DNA of 64,000 nucleotides from Lujinxingia sediminis. GTDB taxonomy: Bacteria; Myxococcota_A; Bradymonadia; Bradymonadales; Bradymonadaceae. Under the pieces are notes generated by a model. The model saw only the letters and a list, made by a program, of their open reading frames with translations. It made no database searches and was not told the origin of the DNA. Location: contig NZ_SADD01000001.1 of NCBI RefSeq assembly GCF_004005565.1, positions 558,001 through 622,000 of the forward strand, in the 5' to 3' direction. Positions 8,942 to 17,845 of this stretch are shown one piece after another. The translations under genes and the position numbers were made by a program. The first letter of the stretch is position 1, and each line of letters begins with the position of its first letter.

Positions 8942-9778
8942 TCAACTCTCGGCCTGAGCTTGAGCTTGAAGCAAGCGCTCAATGAGCTCGGACTTGGTGC
9001 CGCTGACCGGCAGGTCGAGGGCACGGAGTTGCTCTTTGAGCTCCTTGACGGTGAAGTCTTCTTCGAACTCCTGGATGGTCTCCGGGTCGATGTCGGGTTC
9101 GGCCTCGGCCTCGGCCTCGGCCTCGGCGTGAGTTTCAGCCTCGGCGTAAGCTTCGACCTCGGCGTGAGTCTCGGCCTCGGCGTGAGTCTCGACCTGGGCT
9201 TCAACTTCCGTACCTTCGGAGACCTCGGCGCTGCTCTCGACCTCGGCGACAGGCTCGGGTTCGGCCTCGGGCTCCTCCACAACGACGGTGGTGGTCGTCG
9301 TCGTGGGGGCTGCCTGGGTGAGGGTTGAGCTCGGCCCCGAAGAGGCGCGCACAGGCGCGGCGTTGCGCGATGAAGCGCGTGCGGTGACGGTGCTTGCCGG
9401 TGCGCTTCGGGTTGGCTGGGAGGTGCGGGCCGGGACACGCTGCGCAGTGGGAGCTTCGGCATCGACGCCGATATTCAGCTCGCCGCGAAGTTGTGCGCCG
9501 TCGGCCATCTCCACAAGAGGGGCCAGGATGTTGGCTACGGCGCGGGCCGTGGCGCTGAGCACCACGCGCTCCTCGGCGCTGACCTCTCCGTCGAGGACGC
9601 CTTCGATGATGACCTGGCGAGCGCGTATAGATCCGTTGACCACGCCGCCCTGGGCGATGGTCAACGTCTCGCTGAGCTCGATGGTCCCATCGACGCGGCC
9701 TTCGACCCTCAGATCGGCGTCGCCGCTGATGCGCCCGGAGACTTGAGTCTGGGCGCCAATGATGGTCGGGTCAGCCAT
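8942..9778 (-). CDS. Bactofilin with C-terminal SAP-like motif
   Basis: Cytoskeletal bactofilin of 278 residues, much longer than its two neighbours. Residues about 1-105 are the beta-helical polymer-forming domain (ADPTIIGAQTQVSGRISG, LRVEGRVDGTI, GVVNGSI, GVLDGEV). An Ala/Thr/Pro then Glu/Ala/His-rich low-complexity linker runs from about 115 to 235. The last 44 residues contain VKELKEQLRALDLPVSGTKS and ELIERLLQA, which fits the SAP helix-extended loop-helix motif known to bind nucleic acids. Bactofilins in Myxococcus scaffold chromosome segregation proteins, so a DNA-contacting tail is a plausible but inferred role. Starts three bases after the second bactofilin stop. Confidence 0.88.
   Translation of the reverse strand: MADPTIIGAQTQVSGRISGDADLRVEGRVDGTIELSETLTIAQGGVVNGSIRARQVIIEGVLDGEVSAEERVVLSATARAVANILAPLVEMADGAQLRGELNIGVDAEAPTAQRVPARTSQPTRSAPASTVTARASSRNAAPVRASSGPSSTLTQAAPTTTTTTVVVEEPEAEPEPVAEVESSAEVSEGTEVEAQVETHAEAETHAEVEAYAEAETHAEAEAEAEAEPDIDPETIQEFEEDFTVKELKEQLRALDLPVSGTKSELIERLLQAQAQAES
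9098..9200. repeat. Low-complexity coding repeat
   Basis: Runs of the hexamer GGCCTC and slightly longer units built on CTCGGCGTGAGT. They encode the Glu-Ala-His-rich linker of the long bactofilin and are likely to vary in copy number between strains. Confidence 0.7.
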
Positions 9779-9781
9779 AGC

Positions 9782-10099
9782 TTAGTCCACGTCCATGTCG
9801 ATGTGACCTTTGAAGCCTGCGCCGTCGGCGATCAGGATGCGGGGGGCTTTGATGTCGCCGACCATTTTACCGATCGAGGCGATCTCCACGCGCTCGGTGG
9901 CGACGATGTTGCCGGTGACCTGACCGCTGACCGCAATCTGCGGGGTCTCGACGTCGGCTTCGACCACGCCGTTTTCGGCAACGGTGACCAGCGCGTTGAC
10001 CGCGATGCGGCCTTTTACGGTGCCCTCAATGGTGACCGGGGCGTCGCCGGAGATCTCGCCATCGATGGTGATGTTGGGGCCGATAAGTGTGTCCGCCAT
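9782..10099 (-). CDS. Bactofilin
   Basis: Short 105-residue bactofilin consisting only of the beta-helical core (NITIDGEISGDAPVTIEGTV, NGVVEADVETPQIAVSGQ, GFKGHIDMDVD). It polymerises without nucleotide and lies on the cytoplasmic side as scaffold, by family knowledge. The middle of three tandem copies; 38 bases follow the first copy's stop, three precede the third. Sequence divergence among the three copies suggests heteropolymers rather than a recent duplication. Confidence 0.93.
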   Translation of the reverse strand: MADTLIGPNITIDGEISGDAPVTIEGTVKGRIAVNALVTVAENGVVEADVETPQIAVSGQVTGNIVATERVEIASIGKMVGDIKAPRILIADGAGFKGHIDMDVD

Positions 10100-10137
10100 G
10101 ATGTGCTCCTACAGCAAAAAAGAGGGTGGAGAGAGGG

Positions 10138-10470
10138 TCAGCCGTCGATCTGGACGTCCATATCGATGTTGCCCTTAAAGCGGGCGCCTTCCTGGATGAT
10201 GACGCGCGGGGCGCGCAGGTTGCCGGTGACCAGGCAGCCTTCCAGAAGTTCGATGACGTCGTGGGCGACGACTTCACCGTTGACCTCGCCACGGATGGCG
10301 ATGGACTGGACGTCGATGTCGGCGACAACTTTGCCGCCTTCTTCGACGGTGAGGCGGCTGGAGAGGGCGACGTTACCTTCGATGGTGCCGAAGACGACGA
10401 CTTCGTCGTCGCCGGAGAGGCGGCCATTAATGGCAACGCCCGGTCCGATGGTGCAGCTCGTCGGGGCCAT
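10138..10470 (-). CDS. Bactofilin, first gene of the operon
   Basis: A 110-residue bactofilin core (VAINGRLSGDDEVVVFGTIE, GKVVADIDVQSIAIRGEV, RFKGNIDMDVQ). It shares the closing GFKG/RFKG-NIDMDV motif with the second copy, marking these two as the closest pair. Transcription probably starts upstream at 10490-10600 on the minus strand, though I see no convincing promoter there. Confidence 0.93.
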   Translation of the reverse strand: MAPTSCTIGPGVAINGRLSGDDEVVVFGTIEGNVALSSRLTVEEGGKVVADIDVQSIAIRGEVNGEVVAHDVIELLEGCLVTGNLRAPRVIIQEGARFKGNIDMDVQIDG

Positions 10471-10838
10471 GGGGGGACTTCTCCGAGAAAAATTTCATTC
10501 GTCAGTGGACTTCGGCCGCCGCCTCTCAGGGAAGCGTAGCAGGAGGGCGTGTGGCCATGGCGCTCGTTTCTAACATCGAAGGTTCACCCCTTCAAGATGA
10601 CTTACTCCACAGGGAGGTATAGCTCGATGCTCCGGCACCGCTGCATCTGCCGCAGCTCGTTGCGTGGCGCTGTCGGTGAGGATCAAAGAGAGGCGCTGAC
10701 CGGGTGTTTAGGCGTGGTTGCAAGGGTGAGGCAACTCGCTATGATAGGCGCGCAACGATTCCAATACAGTAGGCCTATCAGGGGTAAGTTCCCGTGTGAG
10801 TACGGGGATTACCGACGATCCGATGATGCGGAGGCTGC
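10471..10838. other. Divergent intergenic region
   Basis: 368 bases between the bactofilin operon (minus) and the lipase-like lipoprotein gene (plus). It holds the plus-strand promoter listed at 10718; short readings within it are not credible genes. I see no repeat or RNA structure in the rest. Confidence 0.6.
10718..10745 (+). promoter_or_regulatory. Putative sigma-70 promoter
   Basis: TTGCAA (10718-10723), 16-base spacer, TATGAT (10740-10745); about 94 bases upstream of the giant lipoprotein start. Both hexamers are five-of-six matches. Confidence 0.5.
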
Positions 10839-13800
10839 ATGAGATGGCGAGCGGTACCAGCGGTGCTGGCAACGGTGATGGTGTGGGCGTGTGCTCCGGA
10901 GATTCCCGAGCGCGATGCGCCTGTAGAGCGAGTGGAGGCGATCTTTGATCCCTCGACGGCAACGATTCCTCTGCCCAATGACGCGGCACTCCAGGAAGGG
11001 AGGTTGCCGGCGCTCGAGGGGGCCGGTGATGCGACGGCTGCCGGACAGTTTGGAGCGTTTCTCACCCAGCTCAGTGGATGGCTTCCGAGTACACCGATCG
11101 AGATTCCTTTCAGCGGCGCGCTCAATGAGGAGACGCTGACCGCGGAGAATATTCGTTTTTACCGTTTCGATGAGACGCTGGAGCCGTTGGAAGTCGCTTC
11201 GATTGAGGCGTTGGATAGCGATGGCGAGGGGCCGGTTGTGGTGCGAGTGACGCCGGTCGAGCCGGTGGAGCGCGGCGAGCATTACGCAGTGGTTGTGACC
11301 CGCAGTGTGGAGGGAGCCAACGGGGAGACGGTAAGCGAGCCGCCGGCTATCTTCTTCGCCGCTTCGGAGGAGCCCCTTGTGGACGGGAATGGCAAGCCCA
11401 CACTTGATGTGCTCGACGATCCGGAGAACCCCGGGCAGGCCGCACAGCTTGAGGGGCTGCGCCAGCTTCTCGCGCCACTCTTTGATGCGGCCGAAGCCGA
11501 AGGTATCACCCGCGATCAGGTGGTGATGGCCTTTCGCTGGACGGTGAGTCCGGATGCCAGCGCGCTCTTCGACCCGGTGACAGCACAGGTTCCGCTTCCC
11601 AACACCGCAGCGCTCGACCCGGATGGGACCTTCCCGGATTCGGCCGGGTGTTTTGTGGATGAGAACAGCGCCAACGGGGTGCTGGATCGCTACCTTGCGG
11701 GGCTTTCGGGCTGGCCAGCGGCGACGCCGATCACGCTGCCGCTGAGTGCGCCGATCGATCCGTCGGCCATTGGCCCGGATGATGTTCAACTCTACCGCTG
11801 GCTTGATGATGGGAGTCTTTCGCGGGTGGATGATGTGACGGTGACCTACATCGAAGAGCAGACCGACCGCTGTACCGGGGAGGTGGGAGAGGGTTACGCG
11901 TTGGTGCTGAGCCCGGCGGAGCCGATGGGGGACCGGGAGCGTTATTTTGCTTTTGCCACGCGCGCCATTGGCGGTGAGGGCCTGGGGCTTTTGCCCGACG
12001 TCCCGATGTTTATGGGAATGCAGCCCTATCCGGTGGTCGATGAGAACGGCAGCTCGCTGGTGGGCTCTTTTAGCGACGCGCAGGCGCAGGGGATGGCGGG
12101 CATCCAGGCCTCGATCGCGCCGATGATGGCGTATCTGGAGGATGAGCTGGGGCTGACCTACGAAGATATGGCCGCGGTGTGGGGCTGGGGCACCTGGAGC
12201 GATACCTTTGTGGTCTTTGATCCGTCGAGCGGGTCGATCGCGTTTCCCAGCGCGTTTCTGGTCGATTCGGAGACCGGACAGATCAACCTTCCGGTGCCCG
12301 AGGGGGCTGATCCGCTCACCGAAGGCATCATCACGTTGCTCAATCAGCGCCGCGGGTTTTCCACGACCGCGTCGGGCTGGATTCCGGTCGACGGGGAGGT
12401 TGACCCGAGCACCATGGATGAGGATTCGGTCGTCATGGCCTCGGTGGCCGGCTTCTCGCCAAGGGTGCTTCCGCCCGAGGAGTATAGCGTGAGCTATGAG
12501 CCCGAGTGGGGGCATCTGGTGGTCGAGCCGCGGGTGCCGTTCCATGAGGGGCTTCAGCACGCCGGAATTGTGACGACGTCGATGCTCGGGGTGAATGGAC
12601 GGCCGGTGCAGCCGACGGCGGTCTTCGCGCTCTTGCGCAGCACCTACCCCCTTGTGAACGGCGATGGCGAGAGCCAGGTGTACCTGCTTGACGACTCGAC
12701 GGCGGCCGCGTTGGAAGAGGCCCGCACCGCGTACAGCCGCCTCTTCACCCTCGCGGTCCTGTTGCCGGGTGGAGGTTATGAGCGCGACGAGATCGCGACG
12801 GCGTGGGCGTTTACACCCGAAGATCCGGCGCTCTTGCTGCAGCAGACGCGCGCCCGGGCGATGGCCGCGCTGGATGCGCGTGCTGAAGTGGTGGCCGAGC
12901 GCTTCTGCGATGGTGAGCCCACCTGCAACAACGATCCTTATTTCGAAGCGCTGAGTGCGGACACCTTTGAGCACCCGACCTCGGCGGGCACGCAGGTCGA
13001 TGTCTCGAATCTTGAGGCGATCTACAGCGGTGGGGAGTACGATTCGGTGCTGGTGGCCAGCCCGCTGGGTGATGTTGCCGATCCGCAGGACGCCTCAACG
13101 CGGGTGGGAGTGACGGTGATGCTGCCGCGTGCGGCGCAGGACGGTGGTGACTGTGTGGCACCTTTCGATGTCGTGATCTCCCAGCATGGCCTGGGCGGTA
13201 ACCGCTGGGGTGGGGCGCTGATGACGGCCAATGAAGTCGCGGCTTTCCCGAGCTGCAAGGCGACGGTGGCGATCGATCTTCCGCTGCATGGCGGTCGTGC
13301 CACGGCGGCGACGTCTCTGCACCCGGAAGATGCGATCCCGACGTCGGGATCGGGCTTTTTGACGAGCAATCTGATCGCGAGCAAGGTCAATTTTATGCAG
13401 GCATCGATCGACCTTTTCGTGCTGGCACGATTGATCGTCGGTGATGGCGGTGGGAGCGGTCTGACACCTCTCTTTGCCTCGACGCCCTACAGTGGCGAGG
13501 AGCTCTTCAGCGGCACGATTGGATTTGTGGGCCAGAGCCTGGGCGGAATTGTGGGCGTGCCCTTTGTGACGCTGGAACCTGCGGTGGATACCGCGGTGAT
13601 CAGCGCTTCGGGCGGCCGCCTGACCTGGATTTTGGAGGGCGATGAGGCCGGTCCCTCGACCATCGGCGGCCCGATTCTGGATGCGCTGGCCTCGCAGGGA
13701 GCGGTGCCGGGCACCTTTGGCTTTATTCGTACGATGGCGCTGGTGCAGTGGACGGCTGATGTCATCGATCCCTTTGCGTTTGCGCCCTTCACCACCGAGC

Positions 13801-14222
13801 GTCCGCGCCAGAATCTGGCGTACGATGCGGGAAGCGACACCTTCGGGCCGGTCACCGGTGACCTCTGCGCAGATAGCGCTGAGTGCCCCGAGGGGTGGTC
13901 CTGTGAGGCGGTGAGCTCGGATGTCGATCGCTGCGTGGAGCTGCTTCCGGCCAACCAGATGATGCTGCAGATGGCGTCAGGCGACCGCACGGTGGTCAAC
14001 CGTGCGACCGAGGCGCTGGCCCTGGCCCTGGGAGTGAGTCTGGACGACACGACCTTTGAGAATGCGCCGCACTCCTTCCTCTCGACGCTCAATCCGGCCA
14101 GTGAAGGGTATGCGGCCGGCCAGTGCGCGCGCGAGCAGATGGGGGCCTGGCTGGCCAGCGGGATGGGCGGCGTGGCGGAGCTTCCGGCTTCGCTGAGCGC
14201 ATCGGCCTGTCTGGCGCAATGA
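10839..14222 (+). CDS. Giant lipase-like alpha/beta-hydrolase lipoprotein
   Basis: A 1127-residue predicted surface lipoprotein, with lipobox VWAC (Cys18). The N-terminal half carries three divergent repeats, each opening with a FDPxTxxxPLPN-type strand (about residues 35, 245 and 455) followed by a SGWxxxTPIxxP strand, resembling Ig-like big domains of the bacterial virulence-factor lipase family. The C-terminal part, about 765-1110, is an alpha/beta hydrolase: oxyanion region ISQHGLGGNRWGG, nucleophile elbow GQSLGG with Ser900, and likely catalytic His1078 in NAPHSF. A short Cys-rich insert (CADSAECPEGWSC) precedes the His. The FadL porin gene follows after 57 bases, suggesting extracellular lipid hydrolysis coupled to fatty acid uptake. 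Confidence 0.8.
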   Translation: MRWRAVPAVLATVMVWACAPEIPERDAPVERVEAIFDPSTATIPLPNDAALQEGRLPALEGAGDATAAGQFGAFLTQLSGWLPSTPIEIPFSGALNEETLTAENIRFYRFDETLEPLEVASIEALDSDGEGPVVVRVTPVEPVERGEHYAVVVTRSVEGANGETVSEPPAIFFAASEEPLVDGNGKPTLDVLDDPENPGQAAQLEGLRQLLAPLFDAAEAEGITRDQVVMAFRWTVSPDASALFDPVTAQVPLPNTAALDPDGTFPDSAGCFVDENSANGVLDRYLAGLSGWPAATPITLPLSAPIDPSAIGPDDVQLYRWLDDGSLSRVDDVTVTYIEEQTDRCTGEVGEGYALVLSPAEPMGDRERYFAFATRAIGGEGLGLLPDVPMFMGMQPYPVVDENGSSLVGSFSDAQAQGMAGIQASIAPMMAYLEDELGLTYEDMAAVWGWGTWSDTFVVFDPSSGSIAFPSAFLVDSETGQINLPVPEGADPLTEGIITLLNQRRGFSTTASGWIPVDGEVDPSTMDEDSVVMASVAGFSPRVLPPEEYSVSYEPEWGHLVVEPRVPFHEGLQHAGIVTTSMLGVNGRPVQPTAVFALLRSTYPLVNGDGESQVYLLDDSTAAALEEARTAYSRLFTLAVLLPGGGYERDEIATAWAFTPEDPALLLQQTRARAMAALDARAEVVAERFCDGEPTCNNDPYFEALSADTFEHPTSAGTQVDVSNLEAIYSGGEYDSVLVASPLGDVADPQDASTRVGVTVMLPRAAQDGGDCVAPFDVVISQHGLGGNRWGGALMTANEVAAFPSCKATVAIDLPLHGGRATAATSLHPEDAIPTSGSGFLTSNLIASKVNFMQASIDLFVLARLIVGDGGGSGLTPLFASTPYSGEELFSGTIGFVGQSLGGIVGVPFVTLEPAVDTAVISASGGRLTWILEGDEAGPSTIGGPILDALASQGAVPGTFGFIRTMALVQWTADVIDPFAFAPFTTERPRQNLAYDAGSDTFGPVTGDLCADSAECPEGWSCEAVSSDVDRCVELLPANQMMLQMASGDRTVVNRATEALALALGVSLDDTTFENAPHSFLSTLNPASEGYAAGQCAREQMGAWLASGMGGVAELPASLSASACLAQ

Positions 14223-14279
14223 TCCTGAGACCCACATTGAGATGATGCCGAAGTTTGATGCTTCGCAGGAGAATCGACG

Positions 14280-15545
14280 ATGAAGATGCAGCAGAAAGAG
14301 CATGCATGGATGGGGCTCGGGGCGGCGCTTGTGGTGTGCGCCGGCGGGCTCTGGAATCCGCCGGCGGCGCAGGCCGCCGGTTTTGCCAACACGGCGCAGA
14401 GCGGCACGGCCACGGGCATGGGCGGGGTGGCCACGGCCAACGCCGATGAGCCCAACGCCAACTTCTATAACCCGGCGGCGATGGTGTTCAGTCAGGGGTT
14501 TAGCGCTTATGTGGGGCCTACCCTGATCAAGCCCTCGGTGAGTTATGAGGGGCAGGGAGGGGAGGAGCAGACCGAGCCGGCGCTCTTTCCCCCACCGAAC
14601 GTGAACCTGACACTGCCATTTGGGGAGCAGTATGCGGTGGGCCTGGGGGTGACGCTTCCCTGGGGGCTGGCGATCCGGTGGCCGGATAACTGGGTGGGGC
14701 GCGAGAACTTCCGTGCTCAGCAGTTGCAGACGATCAACGTCAACCCCAACTTCGCCTACAAGGTGCCGGGCATGGACCTGGGGCTGGCGGTCGGGGTGCA
14801 GGCGATGTACTCGACGATCACCCAGGAACGCACGGTGATCTTACGCGATGATCTGGAGGTGCCGGTTTTGCTCGGCGGCCAGGGCTTTGGTGTGGGGGCG
14901 ACCGCAGCGGCGTTCTACAAGCTCAACTCGCAGTGGTCGATGGGGCTGAACTACCGCAGCGCGGTCAACCTCAACTACGAGGGGCGGGCGCATTTCGGCG
15001 AGGAGGTGGAGGGCACGCCTTTCGAGCAGCGTTTTGTGGATCAGGATATTACCACCGAGTTGACCGTGCCCCACACCGTGAATCTGGGGCTTGGTTATCA
15101 GGCGACCGAGGCGCTGTGGGTGGGGCTGGACCTGAACTACATGACCTGGTCGACCTACGATCGCATCGAGATCAACTTCGATGAGCAGAGCCCCGAGGGT
15201 GAGCCTGGCGAGTCGGAGCCGCCCACGGTGGTGGAGTCGAACTGGAATGACGCGCTGGCGGTTCGTCTGGGGGCGCAGTTTGCCATCACCGACGCGCTCA
15301 AAGCGCGCGTCGGCTTTGCCTACGACGTAACGCCGGTGCCCGATGAGACGGTGGGGCCTTCGCTCCCCGACAATAACCGTACGGTGGGGGCGCTGGGGCT
15401 GGGGTATGAAGTTGCCGGTTTCCGGGCGGATGTGGCCTACCAGTACATCTATCTGCCCACCCGTGAGATTCGAAACGGCAGCGTGGATGGCGACTACCAG
15501 CTCAGCTCCCATCTGGTGGGCATCAATGTGGGCTACGGGTTCTAA
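14280..15545 (+). CDS. FadL/OmpP1/TodX-family outer-membrane transporter
   Basis: Outer-membrane beta-barrel for hydrophobic substrates such as long-chain fatty acids, 421 residues. The signal peptide ends AAQA, and the mature N-terminus AGFANTAQSGTATGMGG with NADEPNANFYNPAAM is the classic FadL plug sequence. Alternating hydrophobic strands follow, and the protein ends in a C-terminal aromatic (GINVGYGF) as expected for barrel insertion by the BAM complex. It lies downstream of the lipase-like lipoprotein on the same strand. Confidence 0.93.
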   Translation: MKMQQKEHAWMGLGAALVVCAGGLWNPPAAQAAGFANTAQSGTATGMGGVATANADEPNANFYNPAAMVFSQGFSAYVGPTLIKPSVSYEGQGGEEQTEPALFPPPNVNLTLPFGEQYAVGLGVTLPWGLAIRWPDNWVGRENFRAQQLQTINVNPNFAYKVPGMDLGLAVGVQAMYSTITQERTVILRDDLEVPVLLGGQGFGVGATAAAFYKLNSQWSMGLNYRSAVNLNYEGRAHFGEEVEGTPFEQRFVDQDITTELTVPHTVNLGLGYQATEALWVGLDLNYMTWSTYDRIEINFDEQSPEGEPGESEPPTVVESNWNDALAVRLGAQFAITDALKARVGFAYDVTPVPDETVGPSLPDNNRTVGALGLGYEVAGFRADVAYQYIYLPTREIRNGSVDGDYQLSSHLVGINVGYGF

Positions 15546-15553
15546 CCCGTCGT

Positions 15554-16567
15554 TTAGCCCGGCTCGGACGCGTCTGGATTGGAGGCGTCCGGGGCGGGTT
15601 GAGCATCATCTGGAGGCGACGGGTCTGATGAGGATTCGTCGCCTTCGTTGTTTTCGCCATCGGGGAGATCGTTGGGGGCCGCGCAACCGGAGGTCAGAGG
15701 ACGTCCATCGGCGCAGGTTCCCGGGCTGAAGAGGCGATCTTCAGAGAGCGTGGTGTGATGTGCGAAACTTCCAGAGCTGAGCTCCGGGCTTCGGTTCAGT
15801 GAGCGGGGCGGGGCGTTGGTGTAGAGGGCCTCGTCGATGAGTTGGCCATCTGCGCGGTAAAGGGCGACGCGTCCGCCGTCATTGGCCAGCTGAAAGCGGG
15901 AGTCTGCAAGCCAGGTGTCAAAGCCTTCCCCGGCAGGGGGCGGAGCTCCGGAGGTGCTGGCGGCGAAGATCACCGCGCCGTGACCGGCAGCCAGGCAGTG
16001 TGGGGGGAAGGTAAAGCGAATGCTGGTATCGTTGGCCACGCCGACGCCTTCGAGATCGAGGGTGTGGGGGCTGATGTTGACGATTTCGACGAATTCATCG
16101 TCGTGGGCGCTGCGGGAGCCGTCGGCGTTGGCATCGCCTTCGGGGCCGGTGGGGACGTTGGGGAGGAGCTCGTTGATGAGGAGCAGGCCGGCTTCGGGCC
16201 GGCGGGCCTCGGGGCAGGGGTGGGGGAGGTCGGGGCTACCCGGGAGATCGGCGTCGGTGGTGGTGCCTGTATCGGAGCTCCCCGGTGACGGGTCGGCGGG
16301 GAGGTCGGTTGGGTCCGTGTCGGGCGTGTGGCCAACGTCGTTGCCCGAGGACTCGCTCTGATCTGACTCCTCGCTGACGATGTAGACGCAGCGCGAGAGG
16401 CGGCAGAATTGTGCCGACAGGCAGTCGTTGGAGGTGCGGCATTCCGTCTCAGTAGCCGGTCCGCAGCCTGCGCTGGAGAGCAGCAGGGCCAGGAGCGAAA
16501 GCAGCACCAATGAGGCTGTGGGGAGGTGAGACTCTGTGCGATCCACGTGAATCCGTGCGCTCTTCAT
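15554..16567 (-). CDS. Lamin-tail-domain lipoprotein
   Basis: A 337-residue lipoprotein with lipobox SSAGC (Cys35). A small Cys cluster (CRTSNDCLSAQFCRLSRC) follows the lipidation site, then a Ser/Asp/Pro-rich linker. A lamin tail-like domain spans about residues 125-245: LLINELLPNVP, DDEFVEIVNISPHTLDLEGV and FTFPPHCLAAGHGAVIF are the characteristic strands. The C-terminus is disordered, Asp/Pro-rich. Its start overlaps the stop of the upstream gene by four bases (ATGA), so the two are translationally coupled. Lamin-tail domains in bacteria are usually extracellular and associated with binding or nuclease modules; no nuclease is seen here. Confidence 0.8.
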   Translation of the reverse strand: MKSARIHVDRTESHLPTASLVLLSLLALLLSSAGCGPATETECRTSNDCLSAQFCRLSRCVYIVSEESDQSESSGNDVGHTPDTDPTDLPADPSPGSSDTGTTTDADLPGSPDLPHPCPEARRPEAGLLLINELLPNVPTGPEGDANADGSRSAHDDEFVEIVNISPHTLDLEGVGVANDTSIRFTFPPHCLAAGHGAVIFAASTSGAPPPAGEGFDTWLADSRFQLANDGGRVALYRADGQLIDEALYTNAPPRSLNRSPELSSGSFAHHTTLSEDRLFSPGTCADGRPLTSGCAAPNDLPDGENNEGDESSSDPSPPDDAQPAPDASNPDASEPG

Positions 16568-17235
16568 CGATCACCTCCCTGTGCGCTGCGCAGTTGCTCG
16601 GAGAACCAGCCGCCGGTCAGCGCGTCGAGGCGCGCGGTCAGGGCCTGAACCTCCAGGTGGCGGGCCAGCGCTTCCTCCTCGGAGTCGGGCATCAGGAGCA
16701 TGTCGTAGAGCTGGTGACGGCGGCGCGTAAAATATGTGTCGGTGACGATTCTGAGCAGGTCGTCGCGGTGCTTCCAGCGGGCACGCACCTCGCGCTGGAT
16801 CACCATTTCCTGCGGGGTGTAGACCAGCTGACTTAAGTCCAGGGAGAGGCGCAGTGAGTAGAGGGTGCGCGAGCGGGTATCGTCATAGAGGTAGTGCTGG
16901 GCGTAGTCCCGCTGGTAGTCGCCGTTTTCGTCGGCTTCGATGTTTTCACGGAAACGGTTCTGTAGGTCATGCTGATCGAGCCAGGCCACCTGGCCCTGAA
17001 CCTGCGGGAGCAGGGCGGAGAGGCGAGCGCGACGCGTCCAGTGGTCGAGGTCGGGAGCACCCATTTCAAGGTGTCTCAGGGCGGCCTGGTGGGTGTCGGC
17101 GACGGTGGGCTCATGCGCAAAGGCGCTGGAGGCCTCTTCGATCTGCGCGCCGGTCAGCGCGAGGGCGGCCGGTGCAGCAAGTGTCAGCGTGAGCGTGAGT
17201 ATGGCGAGTGCGAGCGTACGAAGAAGATGCGTCAT
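16564..17235 (-). CDS. Exported protein of unknown family (paralog of upstream gene)
   Basis: A 223-residue protein with a clear signal peptide (AILTLTLTLAAPAALA). After it comes RRARLSALLPQVQGQVAWLD, then a strand-like LYSLRLSLDLSQLVYTPQE, then long charged helices ending HLEVQALTARLDALTGG. The pattern 'A-x-LLP-x-V' followed by a strand and a long helix resembles half of a TolC-type unit, but no TolC function is claimed. The upstream gene product shares the same three landmarks. Overlaps both neighbours by four bases, as second gene of a coupled three-gene operon. Confidence 0.75.
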   Translation of the reverse strand: MTHLLRTLALAILTLTLTLAAPAALALTGAQIEEASSAFAHEPTVADTHQAALRHLEMGAPDLDHWTRRARLSALLPQVQGQVAWLDQHDLQNRFRENIEADENGDYQRDYAQHYLYDDTRSRTLYSLRLSLDLSQLVYTPQEMVIQREVRARWKHRDDLLRIVTDTYFTRRRHQLYDMLLMPDSEEEALARHLEVQALTARLDALTGGWFSEQLRSAQGGDR

Positions 17236-17723
17236 CGGGCACCTCCGCGCGGAGAATGCCCGGTGATGAAGGCGCGAAGCGCCTGAATCTCGAGCCAGCG
17301 ATCGATCGCCGCCTGAGGCTCCAGCAGGGTGTAGCCGGCTGGAGCGTCGAGCTCCAGGAGCAGCAGGCAGGCGTTGAGTTGGGGGAGGAGGGCGTCGGCC
17401 ACCGGGGCGACTTCGTCGATGCGCTTCGGTGTGAGTTCCGGGCTGCGCCAGGTGGCGCTTAAGAGCCAGACGGTGGGGCGTCGCTCGTCGGCGTGATTCA
17501 GGGCGCTTGCGTCATCAAGGAGGCCCGGGGCGGCCATCGTCTCACGGGCCTGCTCGTCGAGGCGCTGCCGGGACTCCAGGGCCGTGGTCACGCTCAGGGT
17601 GAGCGTGGGCAGGAGCTGTGCCAGCCGGGTGGATATCGTCGGCTCGGGCCAGGAGTAGGAGGAGGGGCAGTGCGGCTCGAAGGTGGCCGCACTCAGAAGT
17701 GTAATCAACGCAAAGAGGTGCAT
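17232..17723 (-). CDS. Exported protein of unknown family, first gene of the operon
   Basis: 163 residues with a short N-terminal hydrophobic segment (MHLFALITLLSAA). Landmarks are RLAQLLPTLTLSV, then VWLLSATWRSPELTPKR, then RWLEIQALRAFITG, aligning in order with the product of the next gene. GGGAG lies eight bases upstream of the ATG. The helices are rich in Leu and Ala. No known domain recognised; a periplasmic location is inferred. Confidence 0.72.
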   Translation of the reverse strand: MHLFALITLLSAATFEPHCPSSYSWPEPTISTRLAQLLPTLTLSVTTALESRQRLDEQARETMAAPGLLDDASALNHADERRPTVWLLSATWRSPELTPKRIDEVAPVADALLPQLNACLLLLELDAPAGYTLLEPQAAIDRWLEIQALRAFITGHSPRGGAR

Positions 17724-17845
17724 AGACTCGCTCCCTGTCGAAGGTCAGTCAGGCCCCTCCGTCGTGGAGGGTGTGCGACTGTTATCGAGCGGGAGCCGGA
17801 GCGTTTGCGTCACGAAGGAAACTTTTTTGGGTATGAGCGCCGGGT

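Noticed and set aside
10809-12974. A long open frame on the minus strand opposite the giant lipoprotein
   Set aside because: It is rich in Arg/His/Pro as expected for an antisense shadow of GC-rich coding DNA; the sense frame has a lipobox, repeats and hydrolase motifs.
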